From NCBI GenBank assembly GCA_003991915.1, contig RQTK01000100.1:548596-612595 (forward strand): a stretch of 64,000 nt of DNA, read 5' to 3'. The DNA comes from Elysia chlorotica (lineage: Eukaryota; Mollusca; Gastropoda; Plakobranchidae). Positions 24,338-36,594 of the stretch are shown in pieces (the first letter of the stretch is position 1; each line of letters starts with the position of its first letter). The position numbers and the translations under genes were made by a program. A model generated the notes under the pieces. The model saw only the letters and a program-made list of their open reading frames with translations. It was not told where the DNA came from and did not search any database.

Positions 24338-25254
24338 GTGTCGAAAATAATGTGATCTTCATCGTTTTCTGTATCTGCTAAAGCATTATAGAGATTGCTT
24401 TCAACCTTGATAGTCTCAGTCAAAGTTTATTGGATCAACCAAATCCAATTTTTACTGGACACAGTGTATGGTCTTCCAACACATGGCTCTCTATCCGGTA
24501 CCCTGGAAATAATGTTTCAGATTTTAACCAGATTCTTTCAAGGGACCAATATTGTGTTTTTTTGTGCCATTTTCTGGGCCGCATAAATGCAGAAGATCGA
24601 TGTTTTTAATGTAATGACTGCCACAGTAGCCAGATAATTAAACAAAACATAAAAACTATTATTAAAAGTCACTGTAAAGAGGCATTGGTGCTAAATTTCA
24701 AAAGAAATAGAAGATTGTGTGTTTCGTCAATCGAAATTACAACAAAATCAGCATCGCTTATAGATGCAAACATGAACCCACAAATCATCTTCACCAGCAA
24801 CAGCGAACATTGCCTTTTATCAACCCTACTTAACGTTAATATTTTCAGGTCATAGACGTTCCTTTTTAACCTCTTTGAAACTTACAATTATTATTTATGA
24901 ATGGTTTAAGTTTACTTTTTGTACTTCCCAGATTACGGAGCATGCGATAGCATCACCGCTCATAAAATTTAGACTTGAAAGGTTCCTATGGGCCTATGGT
25001 TCTACCGCAGTTTTTGGCACTCTGCACATTACTTATCTATGTAGAGGAAAGACATTTATCCCTGTTTGTCTTTCTAGCAATGTCTTCTGTTACACAAAAC
25101 TTTTTCGACATATATTCTTCTCACTTACTTTGTTTCAGCTCTTAACTAGAGCTTTGAAAAAACGGAGTTTTCTTTACACATAATGTTCCATCACTATCAA
25201 TAACCACCTCATGTTTATTTTTCTTTCTGCCTTTCTTAATTCGTTATGTTAACA

Positions 25255-25323
25255 AAGTTCAAGACTGTTCTAAACTTCAAACAACAACAACAAGAACATC
25301 AACACTAAGAACATCAACAACAA

Positions 25324-25354
<31 letters not shown>

Positions 25355-25730
25355 TACGACAAAGACGACGACGAAAACAACAACAACGACAACAACAACA
25401 ACGACGACGACACCAACATCAACAAAGTCAACAAAGCTGACTGTGAGAACACCGATCATCCCCTTCCCAAGCAATAATAATGTAGAATAATATCCGCCTC
25501 AAATCAATCACAACAACCAGAACATTGATCTGGTTTTTGTTGTTCACAGTCAATAGACCGATACTAATGTTTTTTTTCTACGTAGTAAAGTCTCTGCATC
25601 TCTACAATGTTCTGAACTTTGACCATCAACAACAAAAACAACAACAACCAACAAAAACTGACTGCGCGACCACTGATAATCTCCTCCTCCTAGTAATCAT
25701 AATAATAAAAATACCTCCTCTCATATCACT
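25255..25730 (+). repeat. Diverged direct duplication around ACA-type triplet repeats
   Basis: Two segments, about 25255-25510 and 25605-25730, share the same order. This is TGTTCT(A/G)AACTT, then (ACA)n triplets, then CTGACTG(T/C)G.GA.CAC.GAT.ATC, then AATAATAA and CCTC..ATCA. The left copy has a much longer triplet array with GAC interruptions (25281-25437). Confidence 0.6.
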
Positions 25731-26024
25731 GACAGCAACAGAAGCTTGGCCGGGGCGTGCTGTAATCTCTGCCACTCACTCAGCAATCATCGACAGCAGG
25801 TCCGCTGGTCATGGTAGTTAGAGAAGTAGCGTAATGTTTGCCCTCTTCTACGTAACCTTGATTGCTATCGTCAAAATAATTGAGAGAAAATATGGATGAC
25901 ATTTCAAGAAGTCCAAGCACAGTAGGTAAAGAGGAAAAAGCTTCATGAACCCTGGTTACACAAGGGACGGGGAAACAGTATTACCGCTTATTGTTTCACG
26001 ATAAGGCATTTAGGTTATGGAGGT

Positions 26025-26123
26025 CGAGAGGCAGAGAGACAGAGAGACGGAGAGAGAGAGAGACAGACAGAGAGGAAAGGAAGGGGAGGGAGAAAGAGGA
26101 AACGTGTGTGTGTGTGAGAAAGA

Positions 26124-26161
<38 letters not shown>

Positions 26162-26250
26162 CGACATAAATAGTGAGTGGATGAAAGATAAAGTGCGAGT
26201 GAGTGGACAAGAAGGAGTGAACGTTAGTGAGTGATAAAGAGGTAGTGAAC

Positions 26251-26314
<64 letters not shown>

Positions 26315-26325
26315 GAGATTGAGGG
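26025..26325 (+). repeat. GA-rich region with (GT)n and (GA)n blocks
   Basis: Mixed GA/GACAGA sequence with a short (GT)5-6 block near 26105, (GA)n to a G8 run at 26153-26160, and a purer (GA)n at 26251-26308. Confidence 0.9.
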
Positions 26326-26880
26326 AGTTAGAGAAAGTGTCAGAGAGGAGGCGTAAAATAGAGAGATAGCATGAATCTTAAAGGAAAAATGACAAATAAA
26401 CGTACAAATAGACACAAATGCACTGAAGGAAACTAGTTGAAAAACAAATAAAAGTAAAAGAAAATGTAGGACTAGGCATAGATTTACAAGGGAATGCATA
26501 GACACTGGAGGATATGGAACGCAAACCCACCAGAGAGATGGTCTGAAAGGGAGGAAAAATAAATAAGTTCAGACAGAAGGCCGAGATGAATCTTCTATCA
26601 GCTCAGAGAGAAGCTTTTTGCCAGGTTGATGCCGGCGATCGACTTGGGGTTTTGTCTTTCACTCCATATCGTCTCCTATACGGTCTTGCGCCAACAACAA
26701 AAAAAAAAAATCTATTACTGTTTTTTGTTGGCTGCGATAGCAAGATTCTGTCTTCACTGCATTTATTCAATGATTGTGTTGCTGCCTTGCTGGTGAGAAC
26801 AGAGGCGTGTTTGAACAGGCGAAAATTACCACCGGCGGTCAAACATTGGCAGCTTTAGTGCCTGGACGCCGAGGACGGGC

Positions 26881-27032
26881 TGTGTGTGGTAGTGGATGCG
26901 TTTGCTCAGTGAGTACTTAGCCGTTTTCTGTTTCTTTTGCTTTCCTATCGTTTGTGTGGTAGTGGATGTGGCGTTTGTTCTGTGGGCACTCATCCGTTTT
27001 CTGTTTCTGTTGCTTTTCTATCGTTTGTGGTG
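26881..27032 (+). repeat. 72-bp direct duplication
   Basis: Two tandem copies begin near 26882 and 26953. They share GTGTGGTAGTGGATG, CCGTTTTCTGTTTCT and CTATCGTTTGTG, with scattered differences. A third partial start (TTTGTGGTGGT) follows the second copy. Confidence 0.75.
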
Positions 27033-27900
27033 GTCTGTTTTCCTAACAATGCCCTTATTGAAACAACACTGCGGATAGGAGGAGATTAGCTCTAACCAAA
27101 CTATCCGATTTGTCGTCATAACAGGTGGATAGTAGTTCAATCAAATATTTTATCGCATCAGATTGTCGTAAACCATAATGTCTGGATGGATTAATGTGTT
27201 TACAAAATTAATGATTCAGAAAAAAAAATATTTACTTAACAACCTAAAAATATTCATTAGATTTAGGAGAGGCAAACTTAAAGGATAACTAAAAGGAGCA
27301 GATATGTATCTGGTTGTAATCGTTTTCCAATAAATTCATTTAGTTCAAGCAGCCAATTGGCTCTCTCTAATCTTTCCTGAAGACGGCCTAAAACAGCAAC
27401 TCTTGTTAATTCCTACCTAAAGCGTTCACAAGAGGAACAGAAATTGCCTTGAACCTGTTCTCAGAGTAAAGCTTTGCAATTAGTTATAGTAATGCCGTTA
27501 CATGGTAGTGCCCAGGTGAAACATGGAAAACGTTTTCATTAGTTATCGGAAAGATACATGTCCTCTCTTTTTACAGGGGCCCGTGTTTCAGCTCAAGGTA
27601 AAAAGCCAGAAGATGTTCAGAAGTCAGGACTGGTTGTTAAGGTAATAGTACCAACCTCAAGTGGTTGTCCTATCTGTCTTCTTTGACGGAAACAACCCGG
27701 TAACATGCGCAGTGCTATAAATTATTTTGTTTTGTTGTTGTCTTTTTTTTTTTCTTTGCTGGCAGAGATGCATACAAACCGTACACCAGGTAAAGCAAAA
27801 CAAAAAGAAGGAATTTTCTTTACATATGGGGTACGCTGAACAGATGAGTGAATGGGTATTTTATGACTTGTCGATACGTGGAAAAAAAATAATGAAGACT

Positions 27901-28145
27901 GATGAAAAATAGAGAGAGAGGAAAAAGAGAAAGAGAGAAGGCAGACCGAGAGAGAGACTGAGAGAGACAGAGATAGAGATAGACTAAGAGTGACAGAGAC
28001 ATATGGTAAAAAATAGAGAAGGGGAAAAAGAGAAAGAGAGAGAAGACAGATAGAGAGAGAGACAGATAGAGACTAAGAGAGACAGAGACATAAGGTGAAA
28101 AATAGAGAGAGAGTAAAAAGAGAAAGAGAGAGAAGACAGACAGAG

Positions 28146-28193
<48 letters not shown>

Positions 28194-28340
28194 TGAGAGA
28201 GACAGAGACAGAGAGAGAGAGACCGAGAAAGACAGAGACAGATGGTGAAAAATAGAGAGAGGAGAAAGAGAGGAAGAGAAAGAAGATAGACAAAGATATG
28301 ACAGACAGTGTGAGACAGAGAGAGACAGAGACAGAGAGAG

Positions 28341-28390
<50 letters not shown>

Positions 28391-28395
28391 TTCAC
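27901..28395 (+). repeat. GA-rich minisatellite with higher-order unit
   Basis: The phrase (G)GTGAAAAATAGAGAG recurs at about 27901, 28005, 28094 and 28244, each followed by GAAAAAGAGAAAGAGAGA and AGACAGA and preceded by GACAGAGACATA-like sequence. Units are roughly 90-150 bases, and the variable part is the length of the pure (GA)n block. Long ORFs across it are repeat translations. Confidence 0.8.
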
Positions 28396-28735
28396 ATAGA
28401 AACGCACAGAGAGAATTCAAATTTTCCTGACTGCAGGAAATACCAGATTTTATCTAACAAAACACGTAATTATTACTCTCTTCAGCGCCTGAGAGAAACA
28501 GATAGACAGACAGAACTACAGAAAAATAAACAGAAAGAAACAGAAACTAAGACTTATAATAACCCCACATAGAAGTGCAAACATACACTAAAGAGATATT
28601 TAGAAAGGGCTTTACACACGTTTCTACTCATTCTCGTAAAAAAATCGACAATCCTTTTTTTCAAGGTTGAAAGGCCATCTTTCAGAAGAAAATTGACGAA
28701 GAGGGAAATATTTACCAAAACAGAAGAAAGTTGAC

Positions 28736-28792
28736 GGAGAGAGAGAGAGAGGGGGAGAGAGAGAGATAGAGAGATAGAGAGAGAGAGAGATC
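28736..28792 (+). repeat. (GA)n microsatellite
   Basis: GA repeats interrupted by GGGG and ATA. Confidence 0.9.
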
Positions 28793-29033
28793 TTTATGGA
28801 AACAAAACAGTATATCCCAAGGCAGGGGCAGAGTGAGGAGGTGAAAGGCATAAGTCTAAATTATGACGGGTTGGCCATTAATCAACATTGTAATGGGTCA
28901 CTACTTGACCAGTATGACATTGATTGTCGAACCTGTTATTTGTAGCTTTTCAATTACCGTGCCTCTACAGCAACGGGAGCAGGTAAAAATAATAGTGTAT
29001 TCTGCTGGTACATGTACTGATAATAGTGGAATA

Positions 29034-29067
<34 letters not shown>
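29034..29067 (+). repeat. (CA)n microsatellite
   Basis: About 16 CA units. Confidence 0.95.
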
Positions 29068-29068
<1 letters not shown>

Positions 29069-29576
29069 CATAATAGCCATATATATTTCTTGTTCTGTGG
29101 TCGCATTATGCTGATAACAAAATAACAGTTACATAATCGACATTAAAAAAATCATTGGATGAGAATGAGAAAAATGAAAAATTATGGTTACAGAGGCAAC
29201 TTTTTTTATTATCGAGCGCTAGGATGCCATTAATTTATTTCCTTCATTTTTAAGACACTATTACTGGAAGGTAAAGTGGGTATAATAATGGTTATGTTAA
29301 ATAACATATTTTTAAATTTGTTGTTTTATTTTTATATGGAACTGTATGAAAATAGTCATTCATATCAACCACAAGTGTGTTCTGATTTAAGGAGACGGGA
29401 TATATAGCATTTATTTCTTGCGTGAAAAATTTTTGGAAATTGTAAGCTGTAACGATCGGAAAAAACGCAAATTGAAAATATAAAGATTTGAAAAAGAAAA
29501 GAGAGTGGAGTAAAAGACCAAACAGCAATAATAACATCAACGACACCAACAACGCCATCAGCAACACTAACAGCAA

Positions 29577-29702
<126 letters not shown>

Positions 29703-30236
29703 TCAAAACGATCTTAAATTTCAAATATCAAAACCTAAAGAGATTTTGTGATTCGTAGTTGTATTTTTCAAACTTTTGTTTAATTAAAAGTTCATATTAT
29801 AAAAGGAAAAAAAAGAAAATAATAATAACAATAATGATGATGATGATAAAAACCAGCAACAACGATAATAAAAATAATATGTATACTAACAGCAAGAAAC
29901 ATAAACAGCAACGCAATTCAACATCACGACATACATATTCATGTAACAAAAAGCAAACGGCTATCGAAGTGCAATCAAACCGATCTAAAGCCTGTTTATT
30001 GATTGACACCTGATGTGCTACATGTATTACTAATTCTTGCTATTGACCGCGCAGTTGCTACTCCAACCACAATAAAAGTCATACAAGTGGAGGCCCCAGC
30101 AATAACTGGCGCACGCTGTGCTCGAATCATCACACTCTCTCAGTGATCATGTGTAAGAAAAAACAAACAGCATTATTTTAATAAAACAGTATTACACGTG
30201 CTATTGTTTTGAATGCTTGTTCGGTTACCCTTTCTG

Positions 30237-30306
30237 TCTCCCTCTCTCTCTCTCTCTCTCTCTCTGTCTCTTTCTATTTCTCTATCTCTATGTCGCTCTA
30301 TCTCTG
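30237..30306 (+). repeat. CT-rich tract upstream of SLC6 exon
   Basis: (CT)n with TGTC and TATC interruptions, about 100 bases before the acceptor. It may extend the pyrimidine context of the intron end. Confidence 0.85.
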
Positions 30307-30405
30307 CGTTTAACGTCCTTTCATTTTCATTTTTTTTGTAGTAATTTGCAACCTGCTGGTTGCTTCTATCAATGTTATTTTACCACACTCTTCCTTTCTT
30401 CCCAG

Positions 30406-30506
30406 GTGTGGACAAATTCTCCGCGGACATTGAAGCCATGATTGGGAGAAAGCCCGGCCACTATTGGCATATTTGTTGGAAATTCGTCGCCCCGATCTTT
30501 ATAATG
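30406..30506 (+). CDS. SLC6 sodium-dependent neurotransmitter/amino-acid symporter, single internal exon (TM10-TM11 region)
   Basis: This 101-base exon is bounded by a strong acceptor (TCTTCCTTTCTTCCCAG, ending 30405) and the donor GTGAGT (30507). Its first two bases finish a split codon, most likely glycine, after which it reads VDKFSADIEAMIGRKP, GHYWHICWKF and VAPIFIM. The pattern G-x-x-x-F-x-x-D-I-E-x-M-I-G-x-x-P-x-x-Y-W-x-x-C-W-K-F-x-x-P is the conserved stretch between TM10 and TM11 of SLC6 transporters, which couple uptake of GABA, glycine, monoamines or amino acids to Na+ and Cl- gradients at the plasma membrane. No substrate-site residues (TM1, 3, 6, 8) are present, so the subfamily cannot be named. 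No other exon of this gene was found, implying introns of many kilobases or exons outside the window. A GA-rich tract begins 30 bases past the donor. Confidence 0.82.
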
Positions 30507-30536
30507 GTGAGTATCTGAGTATCTGTATTTGTGAAG

Positions 30537-30775
30537 TAAGAGAGAGAGAGCGAGAGCGAGAGAGAGAGAGGGGGGGAGGAGAGAGAGAAAGAGAGAGGGA
30601 GGGAGAAAGAGAGAGCAAGCGAGAGAGAGAGAAAGGAGAAAGAGAGGCAAACAGAGAGGTAGAGGGAGGGGTAGAGATAGAGGCAAACAAAGAGGTAAAG
30701 AAAGGAGGGAGAGATATAGAGAGGCGAGTGAGAAAGGAGAAGAAAGAGTCAGTATGACAAACAGTCAGGCAAAAC

Positions 30776-30814
<39 letters not shown>

Positions 30815-30966
30815 AGAAGAAGAGTGAAAGATAGACACACACACACACAGACACACGGAGACAGAAACAAAAAACACACAGACAAAGAGGCAAGAAAGAG
30901 ATAGAGAGACAGAGAGAGATAGACAGAGACAGAGAGAGACAGAGGCAGAGAGAGACAGAGGCACAA
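30537..30966 (+). repeat. GA-rich region in the intron after the SLC6 exon
   Basis: About 430 bases of GA with GGGGG, GGCAAA and GGTAGAGG interruptions, a purer (GA)n at 30778-30810, (CA)n at 30836-30857, and GACA units to 30965. The ORFs over it are repeat translations. Confidence 0.9.
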
Positions 30967-31266
30967 AGATAATGAGAGAAGCAGACAGGAAATTATTTCA
31001 TAGAGGAGAGACGTCGCACAGAGTAAGAAAAAAAAATTGGTTTTTATAAGGATGTCAAGAGAAAAATAGACATACCGACACAGAAAGACAAACAATTAGG
31101 TCCACAGAGGGATATCAAGCGTGAAATAGACAGACAAACGCAAAGATTGTTAAATGATAGAGAGAGATAAATGGAATGCAGAGACAAAATCAGGCAGACA
31201 TACAGACAGACAAACAGAAAAATAACAAATAATGATAGTTATACAGAAGGTAACTTCATGGACAAA

Positions 31267-31280
31267 TCTCTCTCTCTCTT

Positions 31281-31312
<32 letters not shown>
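31267..31312 (+). repeat. (CT)n microsatellite
   Basis: CT units with two short interruptions. Confidence 0.92.
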
Positions 31313-34228
31313 TACTGTTTTTGAAACTCACCTGCCCAGTAAATTTGCAACAAATTCCACTATCACTAACAGCGTCAGTCCCCACTATACCCATCAAAAA
31401 GCCAGTACAAACACAAGCAGGGTAACCACCGCCCACTAAAAGTAGACAGTACAAACACATGGAGGGTAATGGATGAGGCTCGCCCAGCTATTCACACGCC
31501 CTAGTCTGCCAGGCTCAGACAGTAATAGGGCCCTAAAACGCACGCTTCTAGTCTCTCTCCTACCTGACCCTGTGCACAGATTTGGTTACCCGAGAGAAGG
31601 GGGTACATGCCAAGCCAAGGTGTTACTCTCTAAAATCTGGATAAGACTACAACCACACTGTCTAATAGTGACTTCATCATTATTCGACTCGTACAAGCTC
31701 TGGAGTGCCTTTTCACTATTTTCACGGATTAAAATCATATTTGTGGATTTTCAGCATCTACGGGAGGTAAAATTTTGTGTGGCTCTAGACTCTAGATCTA
31801 GATCTAGAATGTGATTGTTTTTATTAACATGCTAACATGATACTAATATGCATAGATCTAGCCGGCAGATGGGTCCAAATTTCACGACAGCTGTTTTGGA
31901 ATCGGTTCGGTATTTTGATCTAGACGAGATTGATCTCTGAACACCTGTCTTAAGAAGAATTGCAGACAATGATCACATTCATTTATCTGATGGAATGCAG
32001 TAGTAACATAAAATTATCTACCTATTGTGGGGTTACTTTTTGTAATGAAACGAGCCTTTTGCTTTTAAGAAACTGACTTTTTCATGTGTTCAACCATGCG
32101 TTCTTTTCTGTATAATCTATATAACGTCAGAAAAACGAACTGTTCCCTCAGACCTAAAAAAAATATAAAAATACCCGATCGCATCACCAGCCCTTGCACA
32201 TTGTTTTTGGCAATGATACAGTGGCATACTTTTGTATACGACTTCCACTTAATCCTTCTCTGGTTTGTATCCATGCCACTAATCTTGTTGATTTAAATTT
32301 TTAATCCACCAATGTATCAGGTCTTATTCAATACTTTTATACTAATCTTTAGCATATGCCGGATTAGGATAACAGGGCAGAATGAATTTTGAGGGATGGG
32401 ATTTTAACTAAAAAATGAAAATTTCAGTTAAATCGTTCTTTTGATATTCTGTTTTGGCGGGGAGAGAAGATGATTACATTGAGATTTGTGTATTGCTGGG
32501 AAGGTTTAGAGAATGGGTTAGTTGTTGGGAGTGAGAATAATAAATGAGAAAAATTGAAGGAGGATATTTTTTGGGTCATGCATTTTAAACTGATTGATAT
32601 ATCCGCAACGGGTCGGACAAATGTAAAAAAAAAAGCAATCATAATCACAATATACACACTGTTCTTTACTGAGTAAAAGACTCCATCACAAAGGGAGATG
32701 ACCTCCAACATGACCAGACAAACTCCATCGTTGAGCCTTCAGCCATTGTTCTCAGGCCTGAACAAGGCAGAGGAAATGTCCTGGTAATGGGCTCTATTGT
32801 GCTGGGTCTGGCGGTTACTCGCTATGACGCCGGGCTCTGTTCATCTTAGATGTCCAGTCAGTCAGCCTCTCTGCCTTGACATTAAGATTATCATTATCCA
32901 GTCTTGTCCGCATCCCCGCATCCATAACGTTCTTGAACATTCATCTATTTTCATTCACTGGCATATATCCAGTTTTCCCCTAACCCCTCCCCCTCCTGCT
33001 CATAGCGTTCTCGGACATGTCACAGTCCAAGCCAAACACCTGCCATATTCCGCAGTCTGTATCCTTTTCTGGGAAACTTGTCTCTGGTCGGAGAGAGAAG
33101 ATCCCTCCTCATTTAGAATCGACTATGTTCTCAAAGGAGATGCATGCAGTGACGAGTACCATGACTAAATTCTGAAACTGTACGTGATACTACTGAGAGA
33201 ATACAGTGGAAACGTCGGTGTGTCATAATGATTGCTGTCTCAACTTCTTTGAGGACAAAATCCAGCCAACATGTGATAAACAGTCTACCAACTTAACTAC
33301 GTATCTCCCCTGCATACCCTTCTAAGCCTTTACTTATCTAACTTATTGAAAAAGGAAAATAAATGTGAGGTAACTATTTATGCAGATAAATCGACAGTGG
33401 TTTTAGAGAAATACGTACTCAATACAATCAAAATAATCTACCGATCCCATCATCTTTAAATTATTTTAACATTTGACACACTGTTAAACTTACACCTGTT
33501 TTGCTCTGAGCACATCACACAAAACTTTACATTCAAAAGTTAATAAAAAAAATAGTAGAAAGCTGTCATCTCAGCCCAATGGTTACTTGCATGAAAATTT
33601 GCTCTCAGTAGAAATATCTAGTAGCAGTCTCAAAATTAATGCCGTAGAGCAACCTGGCCCAGTCGGCCTGAGGGAGGTAGAGCTAACATGCACGGACCAC
33701 CTGCCTCTCGGGAATGTCATTGTCTGGTCTGAGATCACCAGACAGGCCGCTTCAAAGGTTATAATACAGGTGTCACTCCCACAGGGGTGAGCGAGCAAAG
33801 GGGCGGCACAGTGTCATTATAAAGAATAGAAATAACTAAATAAAATCTCCACAGGTGGAATTAAACTGGTTATAAAATTCTTGTAGATAGCAACAAAAAA
33901 TGGAGGCGGAGTGGGGATCAAGAAAAGATTTTATCTGAGATCGAGTTTATTTTAGATAGGCTGTAAAATGCGTATTTTAGACAGGCTGTAAAATGTTATT
34001 TCTAACCGAAGATCATTTCGATATAACATGTACTTCAAAAAAGTTTGAAAAAAAAAAAAGATAATTCATTGTAGATGAAGTGGTTGCTCCCACAACCTAC
34101 GGCGGGCGTCATTCGCTGCCTTTATTTTTTATTTTTTATTTGTTTTTACATTTTAAACATGAATAGAAGAAGAGTATGTAGCGTCTGGGGATACATGTAT
34201 ACATTATTTTTATTTTGTGTTTGTTGTT
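31313..34228. other. Non-coding stretch, no recognised exon
   Basis: Mixed-composition DNA, with an AGATCT-type cluster at 31784-31811 and a 24-base direct duplication near 33948-33994 (GGCTGTAAAATG twice). ORFs at 31473-31814, 32797-33168 and 33587-33790 have somewhat higher GC but show no domain I recognise. No SLC6 TM12 exon was seen. Confidence 0.4.
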
Positions 34229-34305
34229 ACATAACGTCCAACACAGCAATATATAGGCTACATTGTGGACAGATCCCAAGACTAACTTCTGACAATTTTA
34301 CGTGC
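34229..34305 (+). repeat. Dispersed repeat, copy B
   Basis: Diverged partner of 5393-5470, sharing ATTGTGGACAG and flanking blocks. Confidence 0.45.
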
Positions 34306-34350
34306 TGCCACAAAGAGTCATTGCGGAAATACCGGATCTCAGACGGACAG

Positions 34351-34419
34351 AGAGAGATACAGAGAGAGAGAGAGAGGGAGATAGAGATAGAGAGAGAGAG
34401 AGAAGGAGAGAGAGAGAGG

Positions 34420-34457
<38 letters not shown>

Positions 34458-34503
34458 GTGGACGAAGAAGGGAGAGGGATATAGAAAGAGGGTAGAAAAG
34501 AGC

Positions 34504-34569
<66 letters not shown>

Positions 34570-34680
34570 GAAAGGCAGCGCAGAGACAGAGAGATATAGA
34601 GAAAGAAAGAGAGATAAATAGATAGATAGATGGAGAGAGGGGGAGAAAGAAAAAGAGAGAGAAAAGAGAGTAAGAAAGGG
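34351..34680 (+). repeat. GA-rich region with (GACA)n core
   Basis: GA repeats, then about eight GACA units at 34424-34457, then a pure (GA)n block at 34511-34566, then GATA/GAAA variants to about 34680. Confidence 0.92.
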
Positions 34681-35854
34681 AAAGTTGTCTGAAAACTGAA
34701 AAAAATACACTTGGAGCGAAAAGGAATTGATTCAAGAGAAAAACAACTCTAACGTTACAGCATAAGGAATCAAGGGATTTATCCGCGGTTTGTAACACGT
34801 TGCGGCCACAAACATATATCACGGTGGGAGGGGGCTGGGTGCGCTGGTCAACAGTGGTCAGTCTCGCAATATGTAACATTATGCTTCGACTCGGAGTGGT
34901 CGGGCAAGTGTGTTTTATACGGCTTTAAAAAAAAATCCTGATACAAAACCCTCGTACATTATTAGAAGCTGTTCGATTTGTGGTGTTCAGAGATTTCTTG
35001 GTTTTACTAGTTTGGGGGGGGGGGGGTAGAATATAAAGACGTTTATTGTAATTATATAAATAGCATTTCTAATTAACTGGAACAAAGTGGTATTAACCTT
35101 TTTTATTGCGAAAATTAATTTTCTTTTCTCAAAGTGGGTTTAGAAATTATCAAGAACTTTAATGAAACAAACAAGAGATATTTATCATGGGTCAGCACAA
35201 AAAGTACAACATAAACCATACTGCGAGTTGGATACAGAGGAATATTCAGATGTGTTGTTAAAAATAACGGCCCTTGCTTCGTTTTTCTTTTTTCTGTTCA
35301 TTTTATTTTTATAAGATTCTGAGTGCTTGCGAGTTCACAGAAAATATTTTTTTTTATTTTTCACAACTCATATAACCAAAAGGAAAAGATATTGAACAGG
35401 GTTACACTATCTTATGAACAGTGTTTTTTTGTGCGTTTCTTTACTTTACATCAAGTTTCTTTTTCCTCTCCCTTTCCTGTTTTATAGCAGTGGAATCACA
35501 TTGAAGTATCCACAAAAAGAAAAAAAAAGTCAGTTATCAACTATTTACCTGGACTAAAGTAAATAAATTAAACTTGTTTAAATCTATATTTTAAACCGTA
35601 TCATTCGATGCCATGGTAACGCTGTGTTGCTCATTGCTAGTCAGCATACCTCCGTTCTGTACAGGTTTCAAATAGACCAAGCAACGCCTGTTTGACTTCA
35701 GTGTACACAGCCCAACGATAAGCCCGAGACAAAACATACACATAGGACAAGTCGGAGAGTGTTTGGTGCGTTAACATCATTCTCCACTTCCATTAAGACA
35801 CGTTCTGAATTCAATGCAGAAGCACCACAAACTCGTTTCAGACCAAACAGGGTG
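34681..35854. other. Non-coding stretch, no recognised exon
   Basis: AT-rich with a G13 run near 35014-35026 and several T runs. No protein-like ORF. Confidence 0.45.
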
Positions 35855-36040
35855 CCAACAAGTGTAGTCAGATAGAGCTCTGAACTGAACACCAGGAGTC
35901 CGCGATTCGAATCGCAGGTGATGTCCCTGTTCCCTGCAGGTTTTTTTTTTTGTTTTTTTGTTTTTGCTTTTTTTGTTTGTTTCTGCTGTTGTTGCTGTTG
36001 TTGTTGTTGTTGCAGCTGCTGCTGCTGCTGTCGCATCAAG
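35855..36040 (+). repeat. tRNA-derived SINE-like fragment with T/TTG-rich tail
   Basis: GTGTAGTCAGATAGAGC (35862-35878) resembles a polymerase III A box, and GATTCGAATC (35904-35913) a B box. About 25 bases lie between the boxes, including TCTGAACTGAACACCAGGAG, as in a tRNA anticodon arm. It is followed by a T-rich and then GTTGTT/GCTGCT tail to about 36030. The family is not identified; the cloverleaf is not intact. Confidence 0.5.
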
Positions 36041-36138
36041 CGTTTTGATTACATAATGCATGCTCGACATCTTAATGGGAGCCGCTTTTAAGGTTCAACT
36101 TGGGACCTAGGAAATATTAAATAAATCAAATAAAGAGG

Positions 36139-36140
36139 GG

Positions 36141-36187
<47 letters not shown>
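36139..36187 (+). repeat. (GA)n microsatellite at gap edge
   Basis: GA repeat running into the assembly gap; its true length is unknown. Confidence 0.95.
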
Positions 36188-36495
36188 NNNNNNNNNNNNN
36201 NNNNNNNNNNNNNNNNNNNNNNNNNNNNNNNNNNNNNNNNNNNNNNNNNNNNNNNNNNNNNNNNNNNNNNNNNNNNNNNNNNNNNNNNNNNNNNNNNNNN
36301 NNNNNNNNNNNNNNNNNNNNNNNNNNNNNNNNNNNNNNNNNNNNNNNNNNNNNNNNNNNNNNNNNNNNNNNNNNNNNNNNNNNNNNNNNNNNNNNNNNNN
36401 NNNNNNNNNNNNNNNNNNNNNNNNNNNNNNNNNNNNNNNNNNNNNNNNNNNNNNNNNNNNNNNNNNNNNNNNNNNNNNNNNNNNNNNNNNNNNNN
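36188..36495. other. Assembly gap (308 N)
   Basis: Run of N flanked on the left by (GA)n and on the right by (TTA)n. The missing sequence is probably repeat, and its size may be nominal. Confidence 0.99.

Positions 36496-36594
<99 letters not shown>
36496..36594 (+). repeat. Compound triplet repeat (TTA)n-(CTA)n
   Basis: About 18 TTA units followed without a spacer by about 15 CTA units. Confidence 0.95.

Noticed and set aside
27560..27640. Short exon-like segment between CAG and GGTAAAAAG
   Set aside because: Only about 30 bases with no recognisable SLC6 or other protein sequence.
27820..28420. Long minus-strand Ser/Leu-rich ORFs (195 and 115 codons)
   Set aside because: Translations of the GA-rich minisatellite; other GA/CT tracts (30499-31095, 34298-34879, 52554-52977) give the same artefact.
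33587..33790. 67-codon ORF of balanced composition, a possible exon
   Set aside because: No domain recognised, no convincing splice-site pair, and the opposite strand is open over the same span.
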